Shown here: positions 17,410-26,557 of the stretch, piece by piece
Layout: each line of letters opens with the position of its first letter
Position numbering within the stretch: the stretch's first letter is position 1
Assembly (NCBI RefSeq): GCF_006170445.1
Contig: NZ_VCNA01000010.1
Coordinates: forward strand, 1-64,000
Direction of reading: 5' to 3'
Length of the DNA stretch: 64,000 nucleotides
From: Brevibacillus dissolubilis
GTDB taxonomy: Bacteria > Bacillota > Bacilli > Brevibacillales > Brevibacillaceae
Made by a program: the position numbers and the translations under genes
The notes under the pieces: generated by a model
The model's database searches: none
What the model was told of the DNA's origin: nothing
What the model saw: only the letters and a program-made list of their open reading frames with translations

Positions 17410-20400
17410 ATGAAAAAAATCCTCTCCACCACCCTATCCCTCTGCCTCGGCACAGCCACCTTCATCCCTGCGACCACATCCGCCTTCACCGGCGAAGTCA
17501 TCCAAGGTGCCGGCAGCTACTCCACTGTCATCCCACCCGGCGCGACCAACGTCCAGTCCGCCATCTACAAAACCGCCAACGTCACAGGCAAAATGCCAAC
17601 CAACGACTGGTGGAGCTCCGCCGCATGGGTACAATACTCCGAAGCCCAATACCCACACCCACTCGCCGTGCGCAACGAATCTGACGGCCTGCGCATCTTC
17701 TACCCAGGCAACTCCATCACCGCCAACAACGACTGCATCTGCGGCTGGATTCCGGCTGACACCAATGATGATTTCGTCCTCGGGCATACAGCTGTTGCCA
17801 CATTTGACGACACCAAGGTGGACGGATTCAGTGATTGGTTTGTCCGAAATGTTTCTGCAAGCGGTTCCAATAATCTGACTGTCAGCTACGGGCACGGTTC
17901 GCCGTACGTCTATGCGACCTATGCAGGCGGGAATCCGAAGCTGACCTTCCAAGGCACACCGACAGTCTGGTCCGGCTCAGCGGGCAGCGCGGTGCTGGGC
18001 GTGACGATTAACGGCAGGCACTATGCGCTATTCGGTCCATCTGGTTCTACTTGGTCTGGTATAGGTAGCAATACGCTCATCAACAACATGCCGGCGGGCA
18101 GAAACTATTTTTCCATCGCGGTGCTACCGGACAACTCAGCGGCCACTCTTGCCAAATTCCAGACCTACGCTTACTCGCATGTGACCGACACCAAAGCGAA
18201 TTACACCTACAACCCAGCCGACAGCAGCGTAACCACCACCTATACCTACACCACGCAGGCCAAAGAAGGTACGCAGACGGGCACGATCTACTCGCTCTAT
18301 CCGCACCAGTGGAAGAATGCGACCAGCTCTTTGCTGGGTTACACCTACAACTCTGTGCGCGGCACGATGAAGCTGGGCGAGGGGTCTTCTTTTACTACCA
18401 AAATGAAGTACAACGGCGTCCTGCCATCTATGCCTGATCTGGGCTCGTACAACAAGACACAGCTTGCCGGATATATCGACCAGGAGGAAGCGGCTACCTA
18501 TACGGGAGCGGGTGACACCTACTGGGTGGGCAAACGTCTGGGGCAGCTGGCTGTGCTTGCACCGATTGCGGATCAGGTGGGGGATACGACGGCGGCGAAT
18601 AAGTTCCGTACGGAGATCAAGAACCGTCTGCAAAGCTGGCTGAAGGCGAGTGACTCGGCTGGCAATCTGAAGACGCAGAATGTGTTCTACTACAACAACA
18701 ACTGGGGGACGGTCATCGGGTATCCAGACAGCTACGGCAGTGCGGCAGAGCTGAATGACCACCATTTCCACTATGGGTATTTCATCAAGGCGGCGGCTGA
18801 GCTGGCGCGTATCGACAAGACGTGGGGAACGGATGCCAACTGGGGTAGCATGATTAATCTATTAATCCGTGACACGGCCAACTGGAACCGAAATGATTCG
18901 ATGCTGCCGTATCTGCGCAATTTTGATATTTTCGCCGGGCATTCGTGGGCGGCTGGGCATGGCAAATTCCATGATGGCAACAACAACGAATCCTCCTCCG
19001 AAGCGATGAACGCATGGACGGGGCTGATCCTGTGGGGCGAGGCGACAGGCAATACGCAGATTCGTGACCTTGGGATCTATCTGTACACGACTGAGATGAA
19101 TGCGATCAATGAATACTGGTTTGATATCAATGACCAGAACCACCATCCGTCCTACACGCCGTCTGTCGTCACGATGATCTGGGGTGGAAAAGGGGCGAAT
19201 GGTACGTGGTTTACCGCGAATCCAGAGCAGGTGCACGGGATTAACTATCTGCCGATTACAGCGGGGTCTCTCTATCTTGGACACAACCCAGCCTACGTGA
19301 AGAAGAACTATGATGCGCTGGTAGCGGAGAATGGCGGGACGAATTTTGACGCGTGGGAAGACCTGATCTACATGTACCGCGCGCTGGAGAATCCAACCGA
19401 GGCGATTAACATGTTCAATGCCCGTGCCAGTGTGTTGAAGCCGGAGGAGGGCAACAGCAAGGCCCACACCTACCACTGGATTCACAACCTCAACAACCTC
19501 GGAAAAGTAGACACCACCGTAACCGCCAACTACCCGCTGTATGCGGTCTTTAACAAAAACGGCGTGAAAACCTATATCGCCTACAACATGACCAACACGA
19601 CCAAAACCGTGACCTTCTCCGACGGCAAGTCTATTACGGTGAACCCGAACAGCTTCAACATCGGCAACGGCTCCGGCGGCGGGGGAACACCAGGGGATAC
19701 GACTGCACCTACGGCACCGGGCAATCTGGTCTCCACAGGGAAAACCTCGTCATCTGTGTCTCTCTCTTGGTCTGCTTCTACGGACAACGTAGGGGTGTCG
19801 GGCTATGATGTGTACCGTGGCTCCACTTTTGTCGGCAGCACGAGTGGCACGAGCTATACAGACAGCGGTCTGGCAGCCAGCACGGCGTACACGTATACCG
19901 TCAAGGCGAAGGATGCGGCGGGCAATGTGTCGGCGGCAAGCAATGCGGTGACAGTTACGACGGATGCTGGAGCGGTTACACCTACGTCCAATGTGCTGTA
20001 TGTGCGTGACGGGGCTTCTTCTACGGCGACCGGTACGCTTTCGACTTCGGCTGGTACAGGGGCGAATACCGATACCGTCGCGACAGCAGGCGGGCAGAAC
20101 TACGATGGTGTTGTGCATACCCCTAACGTGTATACGATCAGCGGGGTGAACGGCACATATGACAGCACGAAGGCAACTGCGTTTAACTTCTTCGTCGACT
20201 CCGGCGCGTCTGTGGGCAATGGTCTGCAAGTGCGCGTCTCCTACGATTTCACGGGAGATGGCACGTATGACCGTCTGGAGACCTACAACTATTTTGCCAC
20301 CAACGATATCACTGGGCTGGAGGACTACAACCAGACCAGAGGATTGCAGTCTGCGACCGGATCATTTGCCAACTTGGTGAATGGTAAAGTACGTGTGGAG

Positions 20401-20499
20401 CTGTGGAGTGCGATCGGCAACGGTACGACCAACACGATCCGTACTGATGCCACGTCCACCAATGGCAACCAATCCAAGCTCGTCATCCCATTTAAGTAA
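17410..20499 (+). CDS. secreted GH81 endo-beta-1,3-glucanase with FN3 and glucan-binding module
   Basis: 1029 residues. A signal peptide (about 1-25) precedes a GH81 catalytic region (about 30-740): KMPTNDWWSS near 61, the DHHFHYGY active-site motif at 450-457 and the NESSSEAMNAW motif with Glu 527 and 531. A Gly-rich linker leads to a fibronectin type III domain (about 766-853) and a C-terminal beta domain (about 862-1029) resembling the CBM56 type that binds beta-1,3-glucan; that last assignment is tentative. It should hydrolyse laminarin, curdlan or fungal-wall glucan outside the cell by an inverting mechanism. It heads the locus but has its own promoter, operator and terminator. Its codon use is notably C-rich at the start. 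Confidence 0.92.
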   Translation: MKKILSTTLSLCLGTATFIPATTSAFTGEVIQGAGSYSTVIPPGATNVQSAIYKTANVTGKMPTNDWWSSAAWVQYSEAQYPHPLAVRNESDGLRIFYPGNSITANNDCICGWIPADTNDDFVLGHTAVATFDDTKVDGFSDWFVRNVSASGSNNLTVSYGHGSPYVYATYAGGNPKLTFQGTPTVWSGSAGSAVLGVTINGRHYALFGPSGSTWSGIGSNTLINNMPAGRNYFSIAVLPDNSAATLAKFQTYAYSHVTDTKANYTYNPADSSVTTTYTYTTQAKEGTQTGTIYSLYPHQWKNATSSLLGYTYNSVRGTMKLGEGSSFTTKMKYNGVLPSMPDLGSYNKTQLAGYIDQEEAATYTGAGDTYWVGKRLGQLAVLAPIADQVGDTTAANKFRTEIKNRLQSWLKASDSAGNLKTQNVFYYNNNWGTVIGYPDSYGSAAELNDHHFHYGYFIKAAAELARIDKTWGTDANWGSMINLLIRDTANWNRNDSMLPYLRNFDIFAGHSWAAGHGKFHDGNNNESSSEAMNAWTGLILWGEATGNTQIRDLGIYLYTTEMNAINEYWFDINDQNHHPSYTPSVVTMIWGGKGANGTWFTANPEQVHGINYLPITAGSLYLGHNPAYVKKNYDALVAENGGTNFDAWEDLIYMYRALENPTEAINMFNARASVLKPEEGNSKAHTYHWIHNLNNLGKVDTTVTANYPLYAVFNKNGVKTYIAYNMTNTTKTVTFSDGKSITVNPNSFNIGNGSGGGGTPGDTTAPTAPGNLVSTGKTSSSVSLSWSASTDNVGVSGYDVYRGSTFVGSTSGTSYTDSGLAASTAYTYTVKAKDAAGNVSAASNAVTVTTDAGAVTPTSNVLYVRDGASSTATGTLSTSAGTGANTDTVATAGGQNYDGVVHTPNVYTISGVNGTYDSTKATAFNFFVDSGASVGNGLQVRVSYDFTGDGTYDRLETYNYFATNDITGLEDYNQTRGLQSATGSFANLVNGKVRVELWSAIGNGTTNTIRTDATSTNGNQSKLVIPFK

Positions 20500-20551
20500 G
20501 TCCAGATTACATCATTCGTAAAGGCGTTTCGTATACACAAAAAAGAGGTGG

Positions 20552-20585
20552 AACGCACGGAATCACAATGATCCCGTGCGTTTTG
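20552..20585 (+). terminator. intrinsic terminator after the GH81 gene
   Basis: AACGCACGG (20552-20560) pairs with CCGTGCGTT (20573-20581), followed by a short T-run. It separates the glucanase transcript from the GH1/ABC operon. Confidence 0.75.
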
Positions 20586-20616
20586 CAGTTTATAGGCAAA
20601 TATTCTGACAAAGGTA

Positions 20617-20645
20617 TTGACGTAAAATTATGGGATGAGTATGAT
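20617..20645 (+). promoter_or_regulatory. SigA promoter of the GH1-ABC-lacI operon
   Basis: TTGACG (20617-20622), 17-bp spacer, TATGAT (20640-20645). The predicted start near 20652 again abuts the operator, the same geometry as at the GH81 promoter. Confidence 0.78.
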
Positions 20646-20652
20646 GGATTTA

Positions 20653-20666
20653 CGAAACCGTTTTCG
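20653..20666 (+). promoter_or_regulatory. LacI-family operator O2
   Basis: CGAAACCGTTTTCG, a 14-bp near-palindrome identical to O1 except for one base at position 6. It lies at +1 of the operon promoter. The likely ligand-controlled repressor is the LacI-type protein encoded at 25333-26349. Confidence 0.72.
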
Positions 20667-20694
20667 AAACAGAAGTGGGATGGGAGGATGAATC

Positions 20695-22059
20695 GTGAAA
20701 AGATTTCCGAAACATTTTACGTGGGGATCGGCCACAGCGTCGTACCAGATCGAAGGAGCAGCGAGAGCAGACGGCAAGGGGGAGTCGATCTGGGATCGGT
20801 TCAGCCGCATGCCAGGGCGCGTAGCCAATGGAGATACAGGGGATGTGGCTTGTGATCATTACCACCGTTACGAAGAAGATATCCAACTGATGAAAGAGCT
20901 GAATCTGGCATCCTACCGTTTTTCGGTCAGCTGGCCACGGATTTTTCCGGAGGGGACAGGGGCGGTTAACCAGAAGGGGCTGGATTTTTATAAAAGGGTG
21001 ATTGATACCCTGATGACGAACGGGATTACACCGGCGATCACGCTGTACCACTGGGATTTGCCGCAGGCGATGCAGGATCGGGGCGGCTGGATGAACCGGG
21101 ATATGGCGGAGTACTATCTCGAATACGCGAACCGGATGTTTACCGAGTTTGGGGATGTGGTACCGTCGTGGATCACCCTGAACGAGCCGTGGGTGGTTTC
21201 GTATCTGGGATATGGCAGCGGGGAGCATGCACCGGGGTATACCGACATGTACGCCCATTTCCAAGCGGCGCACCATCTGCTGCTCGCACATGGCAAGGCG
21301 GTCGCCTCCTTCCGCGAACTCAACCGAAACCCGGACAGCCGGATCGGGATTACGCTTAATATGAACTCGACGTATCCGGCAAAAGAGGGAGAAGCATACG
21401 AGCGGGCTGCAAGACTCTGGGATGGCTTTCTCAACAGATGGTTCTGCGATCCGGTGTTCAAGGCGGCGTATCCCCAAGACATGATCGATGCGTACGAGCG
21501 CTACCAGCCGGTGAGCTTCATTAAGGAAGGTGACTTGCAGCAGATCGCCCAGCCGATCGATTTCCTCGGGCTGAACTACTATTCCACGGCACATATGGAG
21601 CCTGCTGAGTCAGGGGAGGCAGGATTGACAGGGGCGAATGCTTTTCTGGGAGTCAGAGGGGTATCGACAGGCAGAGTGGTTACCGACATGGGCTGGGAGA
21701 TCCAGCCGGAGGGGCTGTATGATCTGCTGACCCGGATCAAGCGGGATTATGGTGATGTACCGCTCTATATCACGGAGAATGGTGCGGCGTATCCGGATCA
21801 TGTAGACGCAGACGGACAAGTCAACGACGATGAGCGGGTCGATTATCTGCACCAGCATCTGGCCGCCTGCCATCAGGCGATTGAGGACGGCGTCGATCTG
21901 CGCGGCTACTATGTCTGGTCGCTCTTGGATAACTTCGAATGGGCTTTCGGCTATGACAAGCGGTTCGGCATCGTTCATGTGGATTACGAGACACAGAAGC
22001 GCACACCGAAGAAGAGCGCGTATTGGTTCAGAGACGTGATCAGGAACAATGGGCTGTAA
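20695..22059 (+). CDS. GH1 beta-glucosidase
   Basis: 454 residues, the full length of a bacterial family-1 glycosidase, and no signal peptide, so it is cytoplasmic. The N-terminus FTWGSATASYQIEGA is the GH1 signature. The acid/base Glu lies in TLNEPW (E164) and the nucleophile in ITENGA (E361). It should release glucose from imported laminari-oligosaccharides or other beta-glucosides. Start GTG 20695 follows GGGAGGATG. It is the first gene of an operon with the importer and regulator. Confidence 0.94.
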   Translation: MKRFPKHFTWGSATASYQIEGAARADGKGESIWDRFSRMPGRVANGDTGDVACDHYHRYEEDIQLMKELNLASYRFSVSWPRIFPEGTGAVNQKGLDFYKRVIDTLMTNGITPAITLYHWDLPQAMQDRGGWMNRDMAEYYLEYANRMFTEFGDVVPSWITLNEPWVVSYLGYGSGEHAPGYTDMYAHFQAAHHLLLAHGKAVASFRELNRNPDSRIGITLNMNSTYPAKEGEAYERAARLWDGFLNRWFCDPVFKAAYPQDMIDAYERYQPVSFIKEGDLQQIAQPIDFLGLNYYSTAHMEPAESGEAGLTGANAFLGVRGVSTGRVVTDMGWEIQPEGLYDLLTRIKRDYGDVPLYITENGAAYPDHVDADGQVNDDERVDYLHQHLAACHQAIEDGVDLRGYYVWSLLDNFEWAFGYDKRFGIVHVDYETQKRTPKKSAYWFRDVIRNNGL

Positions 22060-22123
22060 TCGTCCGTTGTTTCTGACTCCATCGAACTTGTTACGCACAG
22101 ATACCAAAAGGGGGAAAACACAG

Positions 22124-23434
22124 ATGATTACAAAAAAATGGGCAGCTACAGGAATGTCTCTCGTCATGGCGGCGAGCCTGACTGCGTGCAGTACCGCTCC
22201 AACCAGCAACTCTGGCACAGGCTCCGGTCAGACAGCCACCACAGAAGGCGGAAAAGAAGTCATCGAGCTCAAAATGGGCCAGTTCGGCAGTACCGGCTAC
22301 GAAAAGCTGGCAGAAGAATACATGAAGGATCACCCAAATGTCAAAATCCAGATCAGCACCTCTGACTTCAACGACCACCACAACAACCTGTTCACCGCCA
22401 TCTCCGCAGGCAGTGGCGCACCTGACATCGCGATGGTAGAAGTAGGCTTCATCGAAAAATACCGCGGGGCACAGGATCGTTTCGTCAACCTGTATGAGAT
22501 GGGGGCGAAGGATCTGCAGTCCAACTATCTTGACTGGAAATGGAGTGTAGGCGAGAGTGCCGACCACAGCTTCCTGTTCGGACTGCCGACTGACATCGGG
22601 CCGACCGTGATGTACTATCGCACAGATATTTTTGAGGCAGCAGGCTTACCGAGCGATCCAGAAAAAGTGGCAGAGCAGATCAAGACATGGGACGATTTCG
22701 CCAATGCAGCACGCACGATCAAAGAAAAAACAGGCAAACCGATGACTGACAACGTAGAGCTGATCTACAACGCACTGCGCGACCAAGCTCCTGAGATGTA
22801 TTTTGACCGTGCAAACAATCTGATCGTCGAGAAGAATCCAGCGATGAAAAAGGCGTATGACTACACAGCCAAGCTGATCCAAGACGGCGTGCTCGGCAAT
22901 CTGGCCCTGTGGACACCAGAGTGGGGGGCAGCGATGGCAGACGGCGGTTATGCGACACTGCTCGGCGCATCATGGATGCAAGGCAATATCAAAGGCAACG
23001 CACCAGACGCCAAGGGCAAGTGGGCGATCACGCAGATGCCAGAGGGGGCAGGCAACTGGGGAGGCTCTTACCTCGTGATCACCAAGGAATCGAAGCATCC
23101 AAAAGAAGCCTATGAGTTCATCAAGTGGATCACCTCTCCTGACAATCAGTACAAATCCTTCCTCGACCAAGGTCTCTTCCCGTCCGCAACCGCTGTCTAC
23201 GACGAGTCCAAATTCAAAGACTACACGGATGAATACTTCGGCGGTCAGCACACGGCACAGATCATGAGTGAAGCCGCGAAAAAAGTGAAGAACGTCTACT
23301 ACGGCGAGAACTTCTCGATCGTCCAAGGCGAGATTTTGAAAGCGCTTCAAAATGTACAGAGCAAAAAATCTGACCCAGAACAAGAGTGGAGCGAGGCAAT
23401 TGCCCGCGTGAAGCAGCAGCTGGAACGTAAATAG
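22124..23434 (+). CDS. ABC sugar importer substrate-binding lipoprotein
   Basis: 436-residue cluster-B/MalE-like solute-binding protein. The lipobox SLTACS places the lipidated Cys at residue 22, so it is tethered to the outer face of the membrane. The body has the usual MKKDHPNVKIQIS-like first lobe, GVGxxTDIGPTVMYYRTDIF and a Trp-rich C-lobe typical of oligosaccharide binders. AAAGGGGG lies 7 bases before ATG 22124; an earlier in-frame ATG lies inside the GH1 gene. Context says it captures beta-glucan oligosaccharides. Confidence 0.9.
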   Translation: MITKKWAATGMSLVMAASLTACSTAPTSNSGTGSGQTATTEGGKEVIELKMGQFGSTGYEKLAEEYMKDHPNVKIQISTSDFNDHHNNLFTAISAGSGAPDIAMVEVGFIEKYRGAQDRFVNLYEMGAKDLQSNYLDWKWSVGESADHSFLFGLPTDIGPTVMYYRTDIFEAAGLPSDPEKVAEQIKTWDDFANAARTIKEKTGKPMTDNVELIYNALRDQAPEMYFDRANNLIVEKNPAMKKAYDYTAKLIQDGVLGNLALWTPEWGAAMADGGYATLLGASWMQGNIKGNAPDAKGKWAITQMPEGAGNWGGSYLVITKESKHPKEAYEFIKWITSPDNQYKSFLDQGLFPSATAVYDESKFKDYTDEYFGGQHTAQIMSEAAKKVKNVYYGENFSIVQGEILKALQNVQSKKSDPEQEWSEAIARVKQQLERK

Positions 23435-23501
23435 TACAGAATCGGAGCGGGTATGGTTGGTATAGCGGCCATACCCGATTTCAGATAGGAGGCGAAAAAC
23501 C

Positions 23502-24497
23502 TTGAGCGTGATCGAGAGAAACACACAGACGATGCCTGTGCGCACCAAACCGGGGCGTTGGATGACAGAGGCGAGGAAGGATATGGTCTTTGGCTATTTG
23601 TCCATCTCCCCGTTTTTTATTCTCTTTGCGATTTTTGGCTTGTTTCCGATGCTGTTCAGCTTTTATCTGGCATTTCAAAAATTCAGCGGCATTGGTGAGA
23701 TGAGATATGTAGGCTGGCAGAACTTTCGTTTTATTATTGAAGACCCGCTGTTTTGGAAATCCATCTACAATACGTTGATCATGGGGCTGCTCGGGACGGC
23801 TCCGCAGATTTTGGTCGGGATGGTTTTGGCATATGCGCTGAATTCGGCCTTGATCCGCTTCAAGAGTTTTTTCCGGGTTGCTTTTTTCATGCCGTATGTG
23901 ACCTCGATCTTGGCAGTGGCGATTGTGTTTAGCGTGATTTTCAGCAATCAGCCGTCGGGGTTGATGAACACGCTGCTTGGGGTATTCGGCGTAGGGCCGA
24001 TCAGCTGGAACACCTCTGAGTGGGGTGTGAAGGTGGCGATTTCCACGATGGTTTTCTGGCGGTGGCTTGGCTATAATACGATTATTTTTCTCGCGGGCTT
24101 GCAAAGCATTCCGAATGATCTGTATGAAGCAGCACGCATCGATGGGGCGAGTACCCGACAGCAGATCTGGTATATCACCTTGCCGTTGCTCAAGCCGGTG
24201 ATTCTGTTTACCACGTTCTTGTCGACGATTGGGGCTTGGCAGCTGTTCGTCGAGCCGCTGGTGTTCTTCGGTCGGCTGGGGGATGTCGGGGAAGAGGGGA
24301 TGACGGTCGTCTTGTACCTGTACCGGGAGGCCTTCCGCAACAATGCATTCGGGACGGCTTCGGCGACGGCGGTATTGCTTTTCTTCATTATAATAGTGTT
24401 CACGGTGCTCAATTACGTGCTGACCAATCGGACGGGAAGAGCGGGGCAGCTGGGTAAAGCGGCCCGAGCGGCGAAAAAGCGGGGGGAAGCGGTGTGA
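23502..24497 (+). CDS. ABC sugar importer permease, MalF type
   Basis: 331 residues, six or seven membrane helices, with the EAA loop EAARIDGASTRQQIWYITLPLLKP (near 208-231) that docks on the ATPase. TTG start at 23502, chosen because AGGAGG lies 9 bases upstream; GTG at 23508 is the alternative. It overlaps the next permease by four bases. Confidence 0.9.
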   Translation: MSVIERNTQTMPVRTKPGRWMTEARKDMVFGYLSISPFFILFAIFGLFPMLFSFYLAFQKFSGIGEMRYVGWQNFRFIIEDPLFWKSIYNTLIMGLLGTAPQILVGMVLAYALNSALIRFKSFFRVAFFMPYVTSILAVAIVFSVIFSNQPSGLMNTLLGVFGVGPISWNTSEWGVKVAISTMVFWRWLGYNTIIFLAGLQSIPNDLYEAARIDGASTRQQIWYITLPLLKPVILFTTFLSTIGAWQLFVEPLVFFGRLGDVGEEGMTVVLYLYREAFRNNAFGTASATAVLLFFIIIVFTVLNYVLTNRTGRAGQLGKAARAAKKRGEAV

Positions 24498-25321
24498 TCG
24501 GAAAAATCAATTGGGCGAAATCGATTGTCTATCTGTTGTTGTTCGTTGGAGCGTTGTTGTCGCTGTTCCCGTTTTATTGGATGTTCGTCATGGCGACCAA
24601 CTCCAAGGAAGCGATTAACCAGGTGCCGCCTGCCGCTCTGCCGGGGGATCAGCTGGCGGTGAATTTTGCGCATGTGCTGGAGCAGATACGCTTTTTTCCG
24701 GCGCTGGCGAACTCGTTTATCGTGTCGATTCTGGTGACGATCGGTGTACTGTTTTTGTGTTCGCTCGCGGGGTATGCGTTCGCCAAGATCAAGTTTCCGG
24801 GGCGGACGGTGCTGTTTGGCGCTATACTGGTGACGATGATGATTCCGACACAGCTGGGGTTGGTGCCTTCGTATTTTATCATCACGAAGCTGGGCTGGCT
24901 CAATGATCTGAAGGCACTGGTCGTACCGGGGCTGGTGAATGCGTTCGGGATCTTCTGGATGCGGCAGTATATCGCAGAGGCGGTGCCAGAGGAGATCATC
25001 GAGGCGGCCAAAATCGATGGGTGCAGTCATTTTCGGATCTATTGGAACATCGTCGTGCCGGCGATCCTGCCTGCCTTTGCGACATTGGGGATTGTGACGT
25101 TCATGCAGACGTGGAATGATTTCCTGTGGCCGGTAACCGTGCTCAGAGACCCGTCGTTCCAGACGATTCAGGTGGCAATTCGTTCGTTAAACGACGTATA
25201 CGTCCGGGATTATGGTATGATATTGTCAGGAACATTTTGGGCGACCGTGCCATTAATTGTGGTGTTCGTCGTGTTCAATAAGTTCTTTATCTCTGGGTTA
25301 ACGCAAGGGGCAGTCAAATAA
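24494..25321 (+). CDS. ABC sugar importer permease, MalG type
   Basis: 275 residues, six membrane helices, EAA loop EAAKIDGCSHFRIYWNIVVPAILP (near 176-199). The GTG start overlaps the stop of the MalF-type gene (GTGTGA), indicating coupled translation. No ATPase gene is present in the locus, so a shared MsmX-type ATPase encoded elsewhere probably powers it, as is common in Bacillota (inference). Confidence 0.9.
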   Translation: MIGKINWAKSIVYLLLFVGALLSLFPFYWMFVMATNSKEAINQVPPAALPGDQLAVNFAHVLEQIRFFPALANSFIVSILVTIGVLFLCSLAGYAFAKIKFPGRTVLFGAILVTMMIPTQLGLVPSYFIITKLGWLNDLKALVVPGLVNAFGIFWMRQYIAEAVPEEIIEAAKIDGCSHFRIYWNIVVPAILPAFATLGIVTFMQTWNDFLWPVTVLRDPSFQTIQVAIRSLNDVYVRDYGMILSGTFWATVPLIVVFVVFNKFFISGLTQGAVK

Positions 25322-25332
25322 GGAGTCGGACG

Positions 25333-26349
25333 ATGAAAATAACGATTAAAGATATAGCCAAACTGGCAGGGGTATCTCCCGCGACGGTCTCCAAAATCAT
25401 CAATAACTACGAGGATGTAGGCGAAGCCACTCGCAAACGGGTGCTGGAGATCATGGAGCAGCAGGGATACCGCCCGACTTATTCCGCACAGACGCTCGCT
25501 ACCAAGAAGTCCAACCTGATCGGCGTGATTTTTGCGGGAAAAGTGAATGTGGATTTTAATAACCCGTTTTTTATCGAGATCATGAATTCGTTCAAAAAGA
25601 CGATTGGCGGACTCGGATACGATCTGCTGTTTTTCTCCAATGAGCAGTTCCATGCGCATCAGGAGGACTATCTGGCCCGCTGCCGCTACTATCAGGTGGA
25701 TGGCTGTATCATCATCAACGGGGATGAGATCGAGCCGTCGATCCATGATCTGGATGCCAGCGAGATTCCGTGTATCGGTGTAGATATCGTGCTGTCTGGC
25801 AACAAATCGGGCTATCTGATGACAGACAACTACAAGGTGAGCTCCAAGGTGGTAGAGCACTTCTATCTCCTGGGTCATCGGGAGATCGCGCATATCGGCG
25901 GCAATCCCAATGCGGTGATCGCGGGTCTTCGGACAGATGGATTCAGGCAGTCGCTTCGGGAGTATGGTCTGACTGTGCGTGAGGATTGGATTGTGCATGG
26001 CGAGGATTTCTTCGAGGAGAGCGGTTATCGGGCGATGAAAAAGCTGCTCGGTGGAGAAGAGTTGCCACAAGCGGTGTTTGCCGCCTCTGACCTGATGGCA
26101 TTCGGTGCGATCCGGGCGATCAAGGAGAGCGGGCTTAGAATTCCAGAGGATGTGGCGATCATCGGCTGTGATGATATTGATGCGTGCCGCTATATTGACC
26201 CGCCGCTGACCACGGTCAGACAGGATAAAGTGAAGATGGGCAAACTGGCGGCTTATATGCTGTCTGACCTGATCGATGGCAAGATGGAGTCGAGTGCGGT
26301 GATGGTGGAGCCGGAGCTGGCCGTGCGTAAAACGTGCGGGGCGAGGTAG
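25333..26349 (+). CDS. LacI/GalR-family transcriptional regulator
   Basis: 338 residues. The N-terminal helix-turn-helix and hinge read IKDIAKLAGVSPATVSKIIN, followed by the periplasmic-binding-like effector domain (about 60-335) with the GCDDIDACRYIDPPLTTV segment. TAAGGAG lies 7 bases before ATG 25333. As the last gene of the operon it likely represses both glucan promoters through the CGAAAnCGTTTTCG sites and is itself under that control; effector probably a beta-gluco-oligosaccharide (inference). Confidence 0.9.
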   Translation: MKITIKDIAKLAGVSPATVSKIINNYEDVGEATRKRVLEIMEQQGYRPTYSAQTLATKKSNLIGVIFAGKVNVDFNNPFFIEIMNSFKKTIGGLGYDLLFFSNEQFHAHQEDYLARCRYYQVDGCIIINGDEIEPSIHDLDASEIPCIGVDIVLSGNKSGYLMTDNYKVSSKVVEHFYLLGHREIAHIGGNPNAVIAGLRTDGFRQSLREYGLTVREDWIVHGEDFFEESGYRAMKKLLGGEELPQAVFAASDLMAFGAIRAIKESGLRIPEDVAIIGCDDIDACRYIDPPLTTVRQDKVKMGKLAAYMLSDLIDGKMESSAVMVEPELAVRKTCGAR

Positions 26350-26419
26350 ATCGGACTCGGCAGATCAAACAAGATAAATGAGGTTTTCGATCATGATCAT
26401 CATCAAAAAGTAGAAGAGG

Positions 26420-26453
26420 CTGACAACGTTCCGATGCGTTGTCAGTCTTTTTT
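26420..26453 (+). terminator. intrinsic terminator of the glucan operon
   Basis: CTGACAACG (26420-26428) pairs with CGTTGTCAG (26437-26445), followed by a six-T run. Confidence 0.92.
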
Positions 26454-26557
26454 GGCGTTTGCTCGGGTTGATCTGTCCATTTCCAAAGGGGGGAAAGCCG
26501 CATGTACTAGAGAGATCAGTAAACATGCCTTTTGATGGGCGAAGGGAGCAGGATCAT

